Source: Breviolum minutum Mf 1.05b.01
Lineage: Eukaryota > Sar > Dinophyceae > Suessiales > Symbiodiniaceae
Direction of reading: 5' to 3'
DNA length: 64,000 nt
Assembly: GCA_000507305.1 (NCBI GenBank)
Contig: DF240786.1
Location: 38,968-102,967 of the forward strand
Shown: positions 48,174 through 58,736 of the stretch, in pieces
Layout of the letters: every line of letters starts with the position of its first letter
How positions within the stretch are numbered: the stretch's first letter is position 1
Notes under the pieces: model-generated
Told to the model about the DNA's origin: nothing
Database searches by the model: none
What the model saw: the letters and a program-made list of their open reading frames with translations, nothing else
Made by a program: the position numbers and the translations under genes

Positions 48174-51100
48174 TCAGAACTTCAGCTCGTGAGGATACAT
48201 GTTGGCCGTCAAGGAGAAGCGCGACTTCAAGTAGCTCTTCATGTCAGCCGCCAGGCCCTTCACGATGACATCATCCAACTTCTTCTGCCCATCCTTCTTC
48301 CTTGAAAGCCCAACAAAACAACAAAACATGAAACAAGTGCGAAAGTTACCTCAACTTCAAGTAATTCCACTCCTTAAACCCTGCAAATCTCGTGATGGAA
48401 AGGCTGCGGAAATGGGCACCCTCAGTATATCACATGTCGCCATACTGCTCATGGAAGAAATCCTGCACCACCTGGGATGTAGAACACCTTGTAAATTATA
48501 GGATATTCACCATATGAACTGGTTAGCAGGATTACTGAACCGTCAACCATACCTTCTGATTCAATAAATAAATGTAACCTTTTAGGGCAAACACCATTGT
48601 GGCACCATGGCACCATGTCAATGTGACTCTTGACCCCACGCAAACTTATCTGAAAAAACACCACTGCAGATTTGCTTATGAAGTTACAATCCATTTGAGA
48701 GGTCAAAAACTTGAAGCAAATCCATCCCCCAAGACATTTTTCAGCCAAGCTTCTCTTGTGGCAACTCCTTCTTTGGTGCTTCTGTGGCGAAGAACTTCCT
48801 CAGGATACATAATAAATTCACTTTCATAACTTCTTCCTCTTCTTCCGATAGATTCCCCCACGTCACGGTGGATTTATTTGGTTTGTTGCTTCTTTGATCC
48901 CATGAAATTGGATCATCATTGTATCAAGCAATCCAAACAAGAACTTCACAGGTCTAACTTCGAAGGATTTCCCGGAGTCTCTGTCAGTCTGTTGTCCAAG
49001 ATTGTCGACCATGACTACATAGAGGAGACATACAACAATAGAACAGTTTGGATCAACAGTTCCGCAACCATGTAGCCATACTTTTGGCTGAAGCCATGAA
49101 ATGATCTCTAGTCAAAAAGCCATCATTAGCTTCGGAACACGAATGCCTCAACCAAAACGCAACAGCATCCACTCTGATTTGAACCCTAGATTCTCCGAGC
49201 TGGTTTTATCCTTGCCGCTCTTCTCACGGGCAAAGTAAGCATCGGTGATGGACTTGCAGTCCTTAAGGAAGATTTTTGAAAAGAGGTCCTGAAGGTTCTT
49301 AGGTAAAGGTTTGTGGCTTACATAAACCAACAAATACTTTGGCTTTTGGAGATCGGGGCGTTCTTGCTACGAATTGTGTAGGATTTCAAATCATTCAATT
49401 CATTGCTTGAAAAAAACAGCCCCTCCAATGTCAGTGGAAAACAGTTGGCTAGTAGAACTTGACGATGCTGGTATGTTGATCTGCATTTAATGGAGTCCTA
49501 AATGCTCTGTGTTACCGACTACACATTATCTTGGCTCAAATCCCCTAATCCAAGTGAGCTATGGCTGTAGGTGATTTGATCAAAAGAGTCTGATAAAGCT
49601 CCTTTTAAGACACCTCACATCTTCAAGCTTTCGCAATTTTCTAAATTACCAACTGTCATCTATAATCAACAACAAGATACACATTGACATACACCCCTTA
49701 TAACAATGGTCAACATTCTCAATTATACCAAGCTTCAGCAGCTCCCAAATCAACTTTGGTGCTGGTGGCGATGCAATACCGTTGATTCACACGCTTCAAA
49801 GGAACGCCATTCAAGGAATAGGGTCCTGACGAGCCGACGCGGTGAATGCACCGTGGAGATCCCGCAGCCATAAGGATCCCAAGCTTAATCGGCTTACCTT
49901 CCACTGGCTTACCATCAAGGGTGACATACCAACATCAACTGGTATTTGTACTGGGAGCCCGGTAGTCGTACAAGATTCGAAGATCATACATGAATAGCGT
50001 TGTGTCTTTTCTATACTCTCACATGAAAAGCTTCCAAAATGAATTAGGTCAAATCAACCTCTCATAGCGCCCTGAGATGATGTGCTACAGCTGCGAACAA
50101 CAAAAAAAACCTGTCCAGTGACCAGCAGCAAACCACTTTCCAACCTCAGGGTTTCAACATTGAGTTGCAACGTCAAGCATCTGTATGGACTTCTTCCTTG
50201 TTATTCCTTGCAGCAACCTGTGATAACCTCAAAAAGGACGCCTGCGTCTGCATAGATCATATTTACCTACGACGTACCTTCACAGATCCTTCACCAGTAC
50301 ATCATTTCTTTAAAAAAAATCATACCTTACAGATCCTTACCGCCACAGTTGCCACTTGTTGTTTTTTTCCTCTCATCGAACCTCCCAAACCTGATTTTTT
50401 TGTTGGCTTGGCTCGGCTCAGTCCAAGTGTCTGCTTCAAGAAAACCACACGGCGCCCCCGGAACTTGCTGGCCAGGAGGATCAACACTTGACCTCCAGGA
50501 GGTCAGTGAATGCCATGGAAAATTGAAAAAAAATCAACGAAAAGAAAGGGCTGGCTATTTGCCATTTTGGAATCCTTTTGGAATGTTGTAGGCGGACATG
50601 AAAGAAACCAGGAGTCAGGGGTAATGAAGTCACACGGATGAGTAGTGAAATCAATTGTACAAACAGTTTGGACAAAAAACGCGTTTTTGCCTAGAACCTG
50701 CTGTTAACGGAAGAAAAATCCTGCACCACCTGGGATGTACAAAAACCCTGCAAATAATGGGATAAACTAAGGTAACTACCAACCTCAACTGGTGCTTGGC
50801 AAGATCTCTGAACAACCATCACTATGTCACCTCTCCACTCTCTACAAACTGATCGTGCCTGGAGCAATGTTCTTTCGAAGTTTAGGAGCCTTCTTCTCCA
50901 CCTTGGCCCCCCCAGGATTCAGAATCAACGGGTGAAAGTTTATTCCGCCGAAGTTTAACAGCGAGTTTACCCTTGAAAAATGATGGGAAAGGAAGACGAT
51001 CCGGCTTCCTATTGGGTTTCGGCAACTTTTCAAGGGCAAACTCGCTGTGAAACGAGGGTATCGGGTATATCAATATCGAATCCTGTTGGATTTTTCATCC

Positions 51101-52090
51101 TGTTTTTGATTTGATGCGTTTCTTTATGGCTTGAGTTGACAATCAACTCCAAAAAAAAACCTTTCAACACAAGGAGAGAGGAAATCAGCCTTTAAGAGCG
51201 AGGCTACGTTGCTTCAAATTTCCGTGTGATTCTGTGCTTGTTCGATCCCGCTGTTCAATCCGTGGAATATGGATGAAACTGGGAGGTGTGAAGGGTTCCA
51301 GTTCTGAAATGATGAATTCCACTGAAGCATGGGATATGGGGGTTTCCTAAAATGGTGGTACCAAACAACCATTGGTTTTCCTACTAAACATGATCATTTT
51401 GGGGTGTTTTGGGGGTACCACCAGTTAAGGAAACACCCATATGTTGCCATCTTGTGGAAAGGTTTCAGTTTTTTTCTTTTTTGCGGTGGAAATCCTAAAA
51501 TCAACTTGCCTGTCACGAAAGAATCGAATGATGCCCTCAGATGTAACTCGCCTAGATTCACTGCGGTATATACCCTCCCTGAAACTCACATGGCCCCTCA
51601 AAATTGGTGGTTGGGAGACTACTTTCCTTTGGGAAGGCCTATTTTCAGGGGCTATGTTAGTTTCAGGGAGTGTAATTCTAATTTTTCGAAATCCAAATTT
51701 TCAATTCAGATCTTTTTAGGGGAAATCTCACAAAAAAAAACTTCACCAAACAACTTCAACTTCAGAAACTGTCTGATTCCCTCCTTACACAAGTTTCCAC
51801 CGAGCAGCAGTGGTCTTCACTCCTTTCACTCTCTTCTTGTTGCAGATTTTCCTGGCGGTTCCGGTCGTCCAGCACCTTTTGAAAAACAACTGAGAACAAT
51901 AGAAACCCCCAAAAACTAACATAAAACCTCGAAATGGAGGTTTGGAAGATGAAATTCCTTGGCAATTTTTTAGGTTTACGTTCGCTTTTGGGGGAGTAAG
52001 CCAAGAATAAGCCACGACTCATTCCGAGCACTGAACCCATCTGCAGCCGTGATGCTTCTGCTTGGTGCGCTGCTGACCGGCTTGACCCAT
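48174..52090 (-). CDS. RPL6: 60S ribosomal protein eL6, unit B (9 exons)
   Basis: Second copy of eL6. Exons: 52090-52032, 51851-51806, 50901-50859, 50492-50432, 50144-50116, 49825-49734, 49261-49185, 48798-48751, 48300-48174; 582 nt, 193 residues. Exon lengths and phases match unit A throughout. I count 23 nucleotide differences, one of which changes a residue (Thr here, Ala in unit A). Donors GT, GC, GC, GA, GA, GC, GT, GC are the same classes as unit A. Introns 2, 3 and 8 carry dispersed palindromic elements (51334-51442, 51571-51674, 50703-50815, 48446-48548) absent from the matching introns of unit A. It precedes eS8 of the same unit by 416 bp, so the two may share a primary transcript resolved by trans-splicing, as is known in dinoflagellates (inference). 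Confidence 0.92.
48446..48548. mobile_element. MITE-like element, family M6
   Basis: AATCCTGCACCACCTGGGAT then TGTAAATTATAGGATATTC and ACTGGTTAGCAGGATT. In eL6 unit B intron 8 only. Confidence 0.65.
50703..50815. mobile_element. MITE-like element, family M6
   Basis: GTTAACGGAAGAAAAATCCT, CTGCACCACCTGGGATGTA, AATAATGGGATAAAC and ACCTCAACTGGTGCTTGG. In eL6 unit B intron 3 only. Confidence 0.65.
51334..51442. mobile_element. Palindromic MITE-like element, family M1
   Basis: Inverted ends ATATGGGGGTTTCCTAAAAT and AAGGAAACACCCATAT. Inserted in eL6 unit B intron 2; unit A has no counterpart. Confidence 0.75.
51571..51674. mobile_element. MITE-like element, family M2
   Basis: Terminal inverted repeats TACCCTCCCTGAAACTCAC and GTTAGTTTCAGGGAGTGTA. 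In eL6 unit B intron 2, about 130 bp from an M1 copy. Confidence 0.8.
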
Positions 52091-52240
52091 GGTGGTCAAA
52101 AATCACAACGCGGGGCGCGATGGATGGATGGGAGTTTGAACCTTCATGCCACCATAAATCCCATGGGTTCCACACGAGCTTTCGCACAGCTTTCTTGCAA
52201 GATCTACGAGTCAGAACTTCAGCAGGAAAAATGGTATGAT
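52091..52240 (-). promoter_or_regulatory. Conserved 5' flank of eL6, unit B
   Basis: Counterpart of 41578-41735. Similarity ends near 52240, marking the upstream limit of the conserved transcript-related block. Confidence 0.45.
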
Positions 52241-52973
52241 GGTTTTAATGTCAGAATTTGGGACCTCGATTGAAAATGATTGAAAGACACCACCTCCTGG
52301 CATATCAGCCAAAGGTTATTTGGTGGCTCCCGGTTGGTGGTTCTTTCCCCATCCCAGGATCATCACTAGCAGGAATCTGCTCAACCACCAATAAACCATT
52401 GGTTGAACATGACTTTATCAATTGTTTAGTATATAGGGTTGAACCGGGATAAATTCTGATCTTTCACCAACCTCCAAATACCTCAAATGAAAAAGACCGT
52501 CTTTCAAGGATTTCTCGTTACCAACTACTTTTGTTGCGCAGGCGAATCATCCATGACACCGAGTCCATCGCCAGGTGTCATTCCCCTATACTTATCACAC
52601 CGAGACCGAAAAGTACAGTACACCCGTGAAGTTTAACATGTTTTAATCTGAAAATCAGCCCCTGGGAAAGAACCCGAACTTGGAAACCATCATCTAAACA
52701 GGTTCCATGTTAAACTTTGGAGGGGTAGTATCAAGTTCGAAAACAGATGAAACATGAAAAGGTTTGCTTGAGACTTTGAGAGTCATTTTGCACGCTTCGC
52801 AAGCTTTCACCTTGGGGTTCTTTGCCCCCCCACCCGTTTTCGGCCGTAGACCAACAAGTCTATACCGGTCTGGATGGAGTAGGAATTCCCTACAACTTTG
52901 TCGAACAAAAAATCAGCAAAAATGAAGATTCGTGCTGACGAAATCAGATTCACTAGTTTTGGGATGGTCATAA

Positions 52974-53090
52974 CCCATAGCATCCACATATGGTCTATTT
53001 ACTCTATTTACAGACCTACATTTACCTTAAAAATCAAGCAAATGAGGTAAATATACGACTAAATATACCATACTTGGATGGTATGGGTAC
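52974..53090. mobile_element. MITE-like element, family M4 (variant)
   Basis: CCATAGCATCCACATATGG to CCATACTTGGATGGTATGG with paired TTTACCTTAAAAATCAAGC and ATGAGGTAAATATACG inside. About 880 bp upstream of eL6 unit B. Confidence 0.6.
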
Positions 53091-53313
53091 TGTATGGTAA
53101 TGTCACCTAAACAAACATGATGAAGTATCTGAATATCAACTGCTGCAGGATTTCGTCCATAAAGACTTGTCGAATACTCAAGTTATTCTCAGATTTTCCT
53201 TCAGTTTCGGTTCATTGAACTCATGCAAACTCATCGCTTTAAGAGGTGGATTCTATGCGAAGACATTGCACCCAAAGACAATGTCCTGCCCAAATATCTG
53301 CTGGTTGTTTCGC

Positions 53314-53396
53314 CCTTTCACTAAGATGTTCAACCTATCTGAAGATGCATCACGAAGCAACTCACACCTTACAATGATTTCAGATCCAACTCCTTC
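53314..53396 (-). CDS. Candidate exon resembling a LON substrate-binding (PUA-like) segment
   Basis: After AAAATCAG the frame EGVGSEIIVRCELLRDASSD continues RLNILVKG to a GC donor. A pattern of G-x-x-x-E-I, then D-x-L-N-x-x-x-K-G-R occurs in LON N-terminal and cereblon-like domains. Single exon, so tentative. Confidence 0.25.
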
Positions 53397-53770
53397 CTGA
53401 TTTTGCGCTATCGTCAAACCCCGTGGCACATTTTGGCCGTGTTTCTGTCCATGCACGGTGAACCAACAAAACTCTTCCAAAGATCATATGAATCTGAGGG
53501 ATATATATATAATATTGTTTCCTATCTTTCCATGAAATCCTAAGCTTTATTGAAATTGCAAAAGAAGGGGGTATCAGAGCCTTCATTTGTAAAGGTTAAA
53601 CCAATAACACCTCACCAGAACTCTGAAGTTTCAATCATTGGTCGTTCAACTGCTGTGCTTCAGTTGGCATCAGCTCTCTTGGGTAGCTACTGGGAGATAG
53701 CCTTCCTGGTCAGAACAGGGGTTCACGAGAAAGAGGTAACTAGGGGTTCTGAACAGTCTGCTATATTATA

Positions 53771-53875
53771 TACCCTCCCTGAAACTAACATAGCACCTGA
53801 AAATGATGGATTCCAAAAGGAATCTCCTTTTCCAGAGGTCTATTTTCAGGTGCTACGTTAGTTTCAGGGAGTGTA
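53771..53875. mobile_element. MITE-like element, family M2
   Basis: Near-perfect inverted repeats TACCCTCCCTGAAACTAAC and GTTAGTTTCAGGGAGTGTA around a GGAATCTCCTTTTCC core. TA lies next to both ends, compatible with a TA target, but not proof. Confidence 0.8.
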
Positions 53876-56814
53876 GATACTTAAGCTTAAATGCCATCAA
53901 TAAGTCGAATAATCTGACGGATTGATATGATGATATATGAAAACACAACATCATTACTATTGATAGCGTTGAAACATACATTATCATTATCATAAATATA
54001 ATAATACATATGACCTATGAATAAACCAATCTATAATAGCTATAATTATATAATCATATATATACAGGTATTTATCAGACTAACAAGCTAGCAGCTAGCA
54101 AGTGAGGCGACCACCAACATCACTTGCTGGGATCCTCAAAACCATCCATGCCCATCTCAAATGGATATTCCATCTTGCAACCATTTATTTTCAGGGGCTA
54201 ATTATGTTGGTTTTAGGAAGTGTAATGACTCAACTGAGTCCAAAACATATTCGTCAAAATGGGTTCATATGTCATATGTTTCATCCCCAAAGAAGTTTCG
54301 AACAGAAAATTCGCCAAGAAAAACCTGAAACCTTGTTGCCTGACATCGCCAATCAATCTCCCACAAATGGACCCCCTCACCTTGGAAGCAACAGATTCCT
54401 GGCAAAACAATGCAGGTTTGATGGATTCAATGATTGCTGGTTGGAGGTTGCGACTTGCAAACTTTCAATGATTGAAGCTAAGATGTGAAAATCATAACCT
54501 GGCGATAGCTCCCTTCATCGCTCCCTATTCTGAAGAGAATTTCAGATACCTCCAGCTTGCGTTCCTGTCGCCAATCCGGTGACGTGTCCATGGCTAGCTG
54601 CAAGGTAAAAACCCGCAATGCCCAAGGTGGGTAGCCGCATCACGCAGCCCCCCTCTTGACCAATGCCAAAGCAGGGCTTTGTAAATATCACTACAGCCAA
54701 GCCGTGAAATGGCACTTAGAGGTGACACTAGATACCCCCAGCTCCGTGTCTGGCTCCCTTCCGTTCCAACGAGCTAGGAAGGTTTGAAGGGATTTTCGAG
54801 CTGCAAATGATTCAAGTTAACATGCGACTATTCCATCCCATGCTTCAGATCGAAGATGATGAATCCATGCCCGTTAAAAAAAAAGAAAAAACGACATACA
54901 GTGACATACAATTCAATAAAACAACCCATGGTAAGGTTGATGATTGTAGTTGTCCACATGACTGCCATGGCAACAAAATATCGTTCTTCGGATTTTTCTC
55001 CCACATGAGGTTTTTCCAAACTGCCTTTATCAACAGGCAAGACACAAGCAAGTGAAAGCTCCTATAACTAGAACGTACTCCTGCTCACAGTTTTAGATTT
55101 ATGTCAAAGGTTTCCACCCCTTCCACGATTATAATCATGAATGGAAGGTCACTACCTTGCCATTCAAAAGCGAAAACTTGGGCTTTTTCATCTCTGAAAT
55201 CTAACAAAATGTTGACCGAAAATACCCCCTTGGTACAGTCCAGATCCCACCTTGGTAAAAGGAAAGTCATCAACTCAAAAGTGCCAGCTGGGAGGGGATA
55301 TGGATTGGTTCCCCCCCCTATGTTTATTCTTTTAACGCTCCACATCTAGAAGGGGAAATTGGGAAATTCATCATGTCTGATTCCGAACAGAAAAACCCAA
55401 TCATTAGTCTGCAAATTCTAAGAAACACATCCAAATCATCGTGCGTTTTGCCACACCTTGCTTCTGCAAAGTAGAGGAAGCAATGATAGCAATGCAACAC
55501 CTGTCGGTTTCTGTCAATGAATGGATGACCTCAACTCTGCGTCTTCCGCCACTTTGAAGACCAAAAAGATGCACAACATTTTACTGGGGACCACCACTTC
55601 AAAAAAAAATGAAGAACATCAAAGATCTTAATTGCCAGCTTGGGACCCCAAATTTTGGACGATATTCCAAGCATAAGTTTCTTTTGGATGCTTTTGGGTC
55701 AATAATCTTTAGCCACAGCTAAAATAATGCAATAGTTTTTAGCGATTTTCATCCTGCTCAAGTAAGTATCATTAGTGAAAGTTGTGACTTTAGATTTCAA
55801 TTGTTCAACTGGTCTTGGATCTGACCTCTTCAGGAAAGGTGGGAGGTTTATCGGCGATCAAAAAGGTTTGCGGTGTTTCCCTTTCAGACCAGCTTTCCAG
55901 TTTGGGGTTCGATCTGCGGAATGTTTGAATCCTAACTCAACGCCCACCTGCGAGAAGGCATAGAACGAACACACCTCCTTTCCTGCCACGGCATCCATCC
56001 CGTGGCGGGGTTGATAATTTGCAACATGGAGGAGCAGGAGAAACTGCAAGCTATCCACTCAACGATGTGCAATCTCTTGTATGTCATGTACTGAGGACAA
56101 ATCGTAGAGGTTTTTCCCATCAAAATGTGGCTGGTACACTTGCAGGCCTGCAATTGTGAGTCTTGTGACAGTCTTGTGAAGAAAAATTGAAGAGATAATG
56201 AGATAACCTTAATCCAACTTAACTCATTTTGCACCTACCTAAACACTTGGCACTTCCCTTCACTTTTGACCACCAACTTGGATTGTCAGACATTTCAAGT
56301 CGTTGAATTCTTCCAACATTTTGCTGGTCTCATGCTGTCAAAAAAAAAACATCTCCTTGTGAGCCAGCGCATCACCTCCACAGGGTTTTTCAGCAAGCAG
56401 GTGACGTGCTGAACTCATGACATGCCGGATAAAAAAAAACATGCGCCCTTGGGCGATTTGTACTATATATATTATATCCTGGAACCTGAAACAAACACTT
56501 ATAAATGGTTGTTTCAATCTTATGATTCCAAATCTTTACATGGGAAAAGGTTGGAAATCACCAAACATCCATAAACAACTGGTTGCTTGGAGTTCCAGGA
56601 TGTAAATTGATTGCAGACTGGAAGATAGTAGGCAAATATCAGCTGGTCATTCTGGACCTTGTAATTTAAAAAAAATCAAAGGCTGGCTACTACAATTTTC
56701 CAACGATACATACAGCATGGGCCAGAATTCCCTTGGTGATATCAGATCTTACACCACAGTGCACAGGAATGTCATATAAAATATGCCAACTATGTTCCCC
56801 AAAAGTACAGTACC

Positions 56815-56923
56815 ATATGGGGGTTTCCAAAAATGGTGGTACCCCCAAATCATCCATTTTAATAGGGTTTTTGATTATAAACCATCCATTTTGGGGTACC
56901 ACCATTTTCGGAAACACCCATAT
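56815..56923. mobile_element. Palindromic MITE-like element, family M1
   Basis: Well-preserved copy. Outer arms ATATGGGGGTTTCC / GGAAACACCCATAT, and a second inner pair around GGTACCCCCAAATCATCCA and CCATCCATTTTGGGGTACC. One frame reads GVSKNGGTPKSSILIGF, a familiar spurious peptide in symbiont gene sets (recollection). Confidence 0.85.
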
Positions 56924-58390
56924 TGTACCCAACTTTTGGTTGGCCACTGCCAAAACCAAGGAAGTTCACCCACCTTGGAAGTGGTCTTCATAGGTGATGC
57001 CCTGCATACGGTTGGTACAAAAATGGGCGGAGCCATTTTTCACAGCCTTCAAAGATAAAAAAGAGACCTTTTACAGTACATCAAGAAGATAAAACACTCC
57101 CACATAAAACTACCAAAGGAAATGCCTTTTTCACAGATTCTGGAACTTTGATTCTTTATCTTAGTTTCTTGGAAGCTTTTTTTAGTAAAAAATATAGAAC
57201 ATGTTACGCTTTTTCAAGGTGATTTCTCAGCCTAACATCAAGCAGCACCACATGAAACATCCCACCTGTAGCCTTGCATCATAAAGGGAATTTGCGGCAC
57301 TGGAGGAACGTTCTGCGACAGAGTCAAGCTGCATGTTACAAGGGAAGGATCATGGATGTGTCAACAGTGTCACAAAAAATGAGGTGAATTCCAAGAATTG
57401 CCCAGCAAACTTCAAGATTTCCTCCTTAGATTCAGGAAGTTTAATGTTCCATCACTAATATGGAGTTTCAAGGTCATTGAGCATGTTCATTGGTTTTCAG
57501 TTGAAGGTCTGAAACATTCTTCTTGACCCAAGCAGTACATTTCAAGCAATGAACGTCTGGTTTTGGTCCGTTGGGCTTTCATTCAAAAATCTCGGGGGGC
57601 CCTAAATCCCTTGGTTATATATACTACCTACAATATATCGACAACCATACAATTAAGCGTATATCTTAATGGTTAATCACAAAATCCATCAAGAAAAAGG
57701 CCACTTCCATCCAGATTTTTTTTTCGGAAAAGTTCCGTCCCAATCCAGCCATTTGCTGCGCAGCTCTCCACGCGGATTTTTTTTTGTCGTGCAGCAACTC
57801 GCTGCTGGTTTCCATCGCACCTTTTTTCGGGGATCAACGTTGTTGTTGAAGGGCGTTGGGTAACACAAGTTGCAGCAAATTGCAAGGTAACCGGTTGGGG
57901 TCATGAATATGACACCAACCCAAACAAAATGCACTCTTATAGGGAGAAATCCCTCAAAATCACCATGCATTTTGCATTCTTTGATTTGTGGTAGAAATAG
58001 GTCATTTATATGACCCCCTGTAACCTTTCAAGATATGGATAGTTGAAATTTGGAAAGATATCTCAAACCCAAACACAACTCTCTAGGTTGGTACGTTGGT
58101 ATGTCAAAGCCTTGGTACATATGTGTTTCAACATAAGCAGAATCTGCATCCTCATTTTGCAAGGGAACTCAAAATCAAGGCGTCAAAAAACAAATAGATT
58201 TGAGATTTGATCATGTCAAGTCTTCCAATCATCCATTCTTTAGGATCAATCATTTTGAGCTATCCCCAAAAATAGGTGGTGGTTTCAACCCACGTCAAAG
58301 AAATGTTCGTCAACAGCTCGGAGTGAACATCTTTTTTTCAATAAAAAAATGCTTCCCCACCACATAGTCCCTATCTGAGTCTGTGTACAT

Positions 58391-58516
58391 CTACACCCCC
58401 AGAAAACTAACATAGACATAGGCCCCACAAAAAAGAATGGTCTTTCAATATACTCAGAATCTCCTTTTCCAGGGGGGTCCATTTTCAGGCAAACCATGTT
58501 CGTTTTCGTAGGTGTA
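58391..58516. mobile_element. MITE-like element, family M2-related (first of an abutting pair)
   Basis: TACACCCCCAGAAAACTAAC at one end and GTTCGTTTTCGTAGGTGTA at the other, with an AATCTCCTTTTCCAGG core. Its right end shares TAC with the next element. Confidence 0.7.
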
Positions 58517-58622
58517 CACCCCCCAAAACTAACACTTCCAATGGAAAAACAACCCTTTGAAGATTTATCTCCCAACAAAGAAACATTGTGTTTTTTCCAC
58601 TTGTCATGTTAGTTTTTCTGTG
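58514..58622. mobile_element. MITE-like element, family M2-related (second of an abutting pair)
   Basis: Starts TACACCCCCCAAAACTAAC and ends TTGTCATGTTAGTTTTTCTG with a GAAGATTTATCTCCC core. Directly joined to 58391-58516. Confidence 0.7.
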
Positions 58623-58629
58623 ATTTTCT

Positions 58630-58736
58630 AGTTGGTGGTTTCAACCCATCTGAAAATTATTAGTCAAAATGATTCAAAATGGGAATCTTCCCCAAATAGG
58701 GGTGAAAATAAAACATATTTGAAACCACCACCCAGT
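58630..58736. mobile_element. MITE-like element, family M5, read by the AlkB-type gene
   Basis: Terminal inverted repeats AGTTGGTGGTTTCAACCC and ATTTGAAACCACCACCCAGT. On the minus strand it encodes GWWFQICFIFTPIWGRFPF and a stop, in frame with the last exon of the dioxygenase. Confidence 0.85.

Larger units (their letters stand above)
53100..58390. other. Scattered exon-like blocks, no gene model
   Basis: Besides the 53.3 kb candidate, open exon-like blocks on the minus strand include LLKNPVEVMRWLTRR (near 56370), HETSKMLEEFNDLKCL (near 56300), LQVYQPHFDGKNLYDLSS (near 56130) and VEVIHSLTETDRCCIAII (near 55510). They may belong to one minus-strand gene, but phases could not be joined reliably. 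Confidence 0.3.

Noticed and set aside
31038-52031. Reading one ribosomal unit as a processed pseudogene
   Set aside because: Both units keep all introns at the same positions and intact frames, so neither is a retrocopy.
52780-52990. Open minus-strand frame containing VVGNSYSIQTGIDLLVYGRK
   Set aside because: No recognisable family, no fitting splice sites, and other frames are equally open.
55085-55345. Frame with VFAFEW resembling a reverse-transcriptase motif
   Set aside because: A single short string without the rest of the domain or any terminal repeats; a chance match is more likely, so no retroelement is called.
56733-57058. Protein-like frames reading GVSKNGGTPKSS and similar
   Set aside because: They are translations of a palindromic M1 element; both strands give equally long frames.
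57270-57395. Frame KGICGTGGTFCDRVKLHVTR with a CxxC string
   Set aside because: Both strands are open and neither has a convincing acceptor or partner exon.
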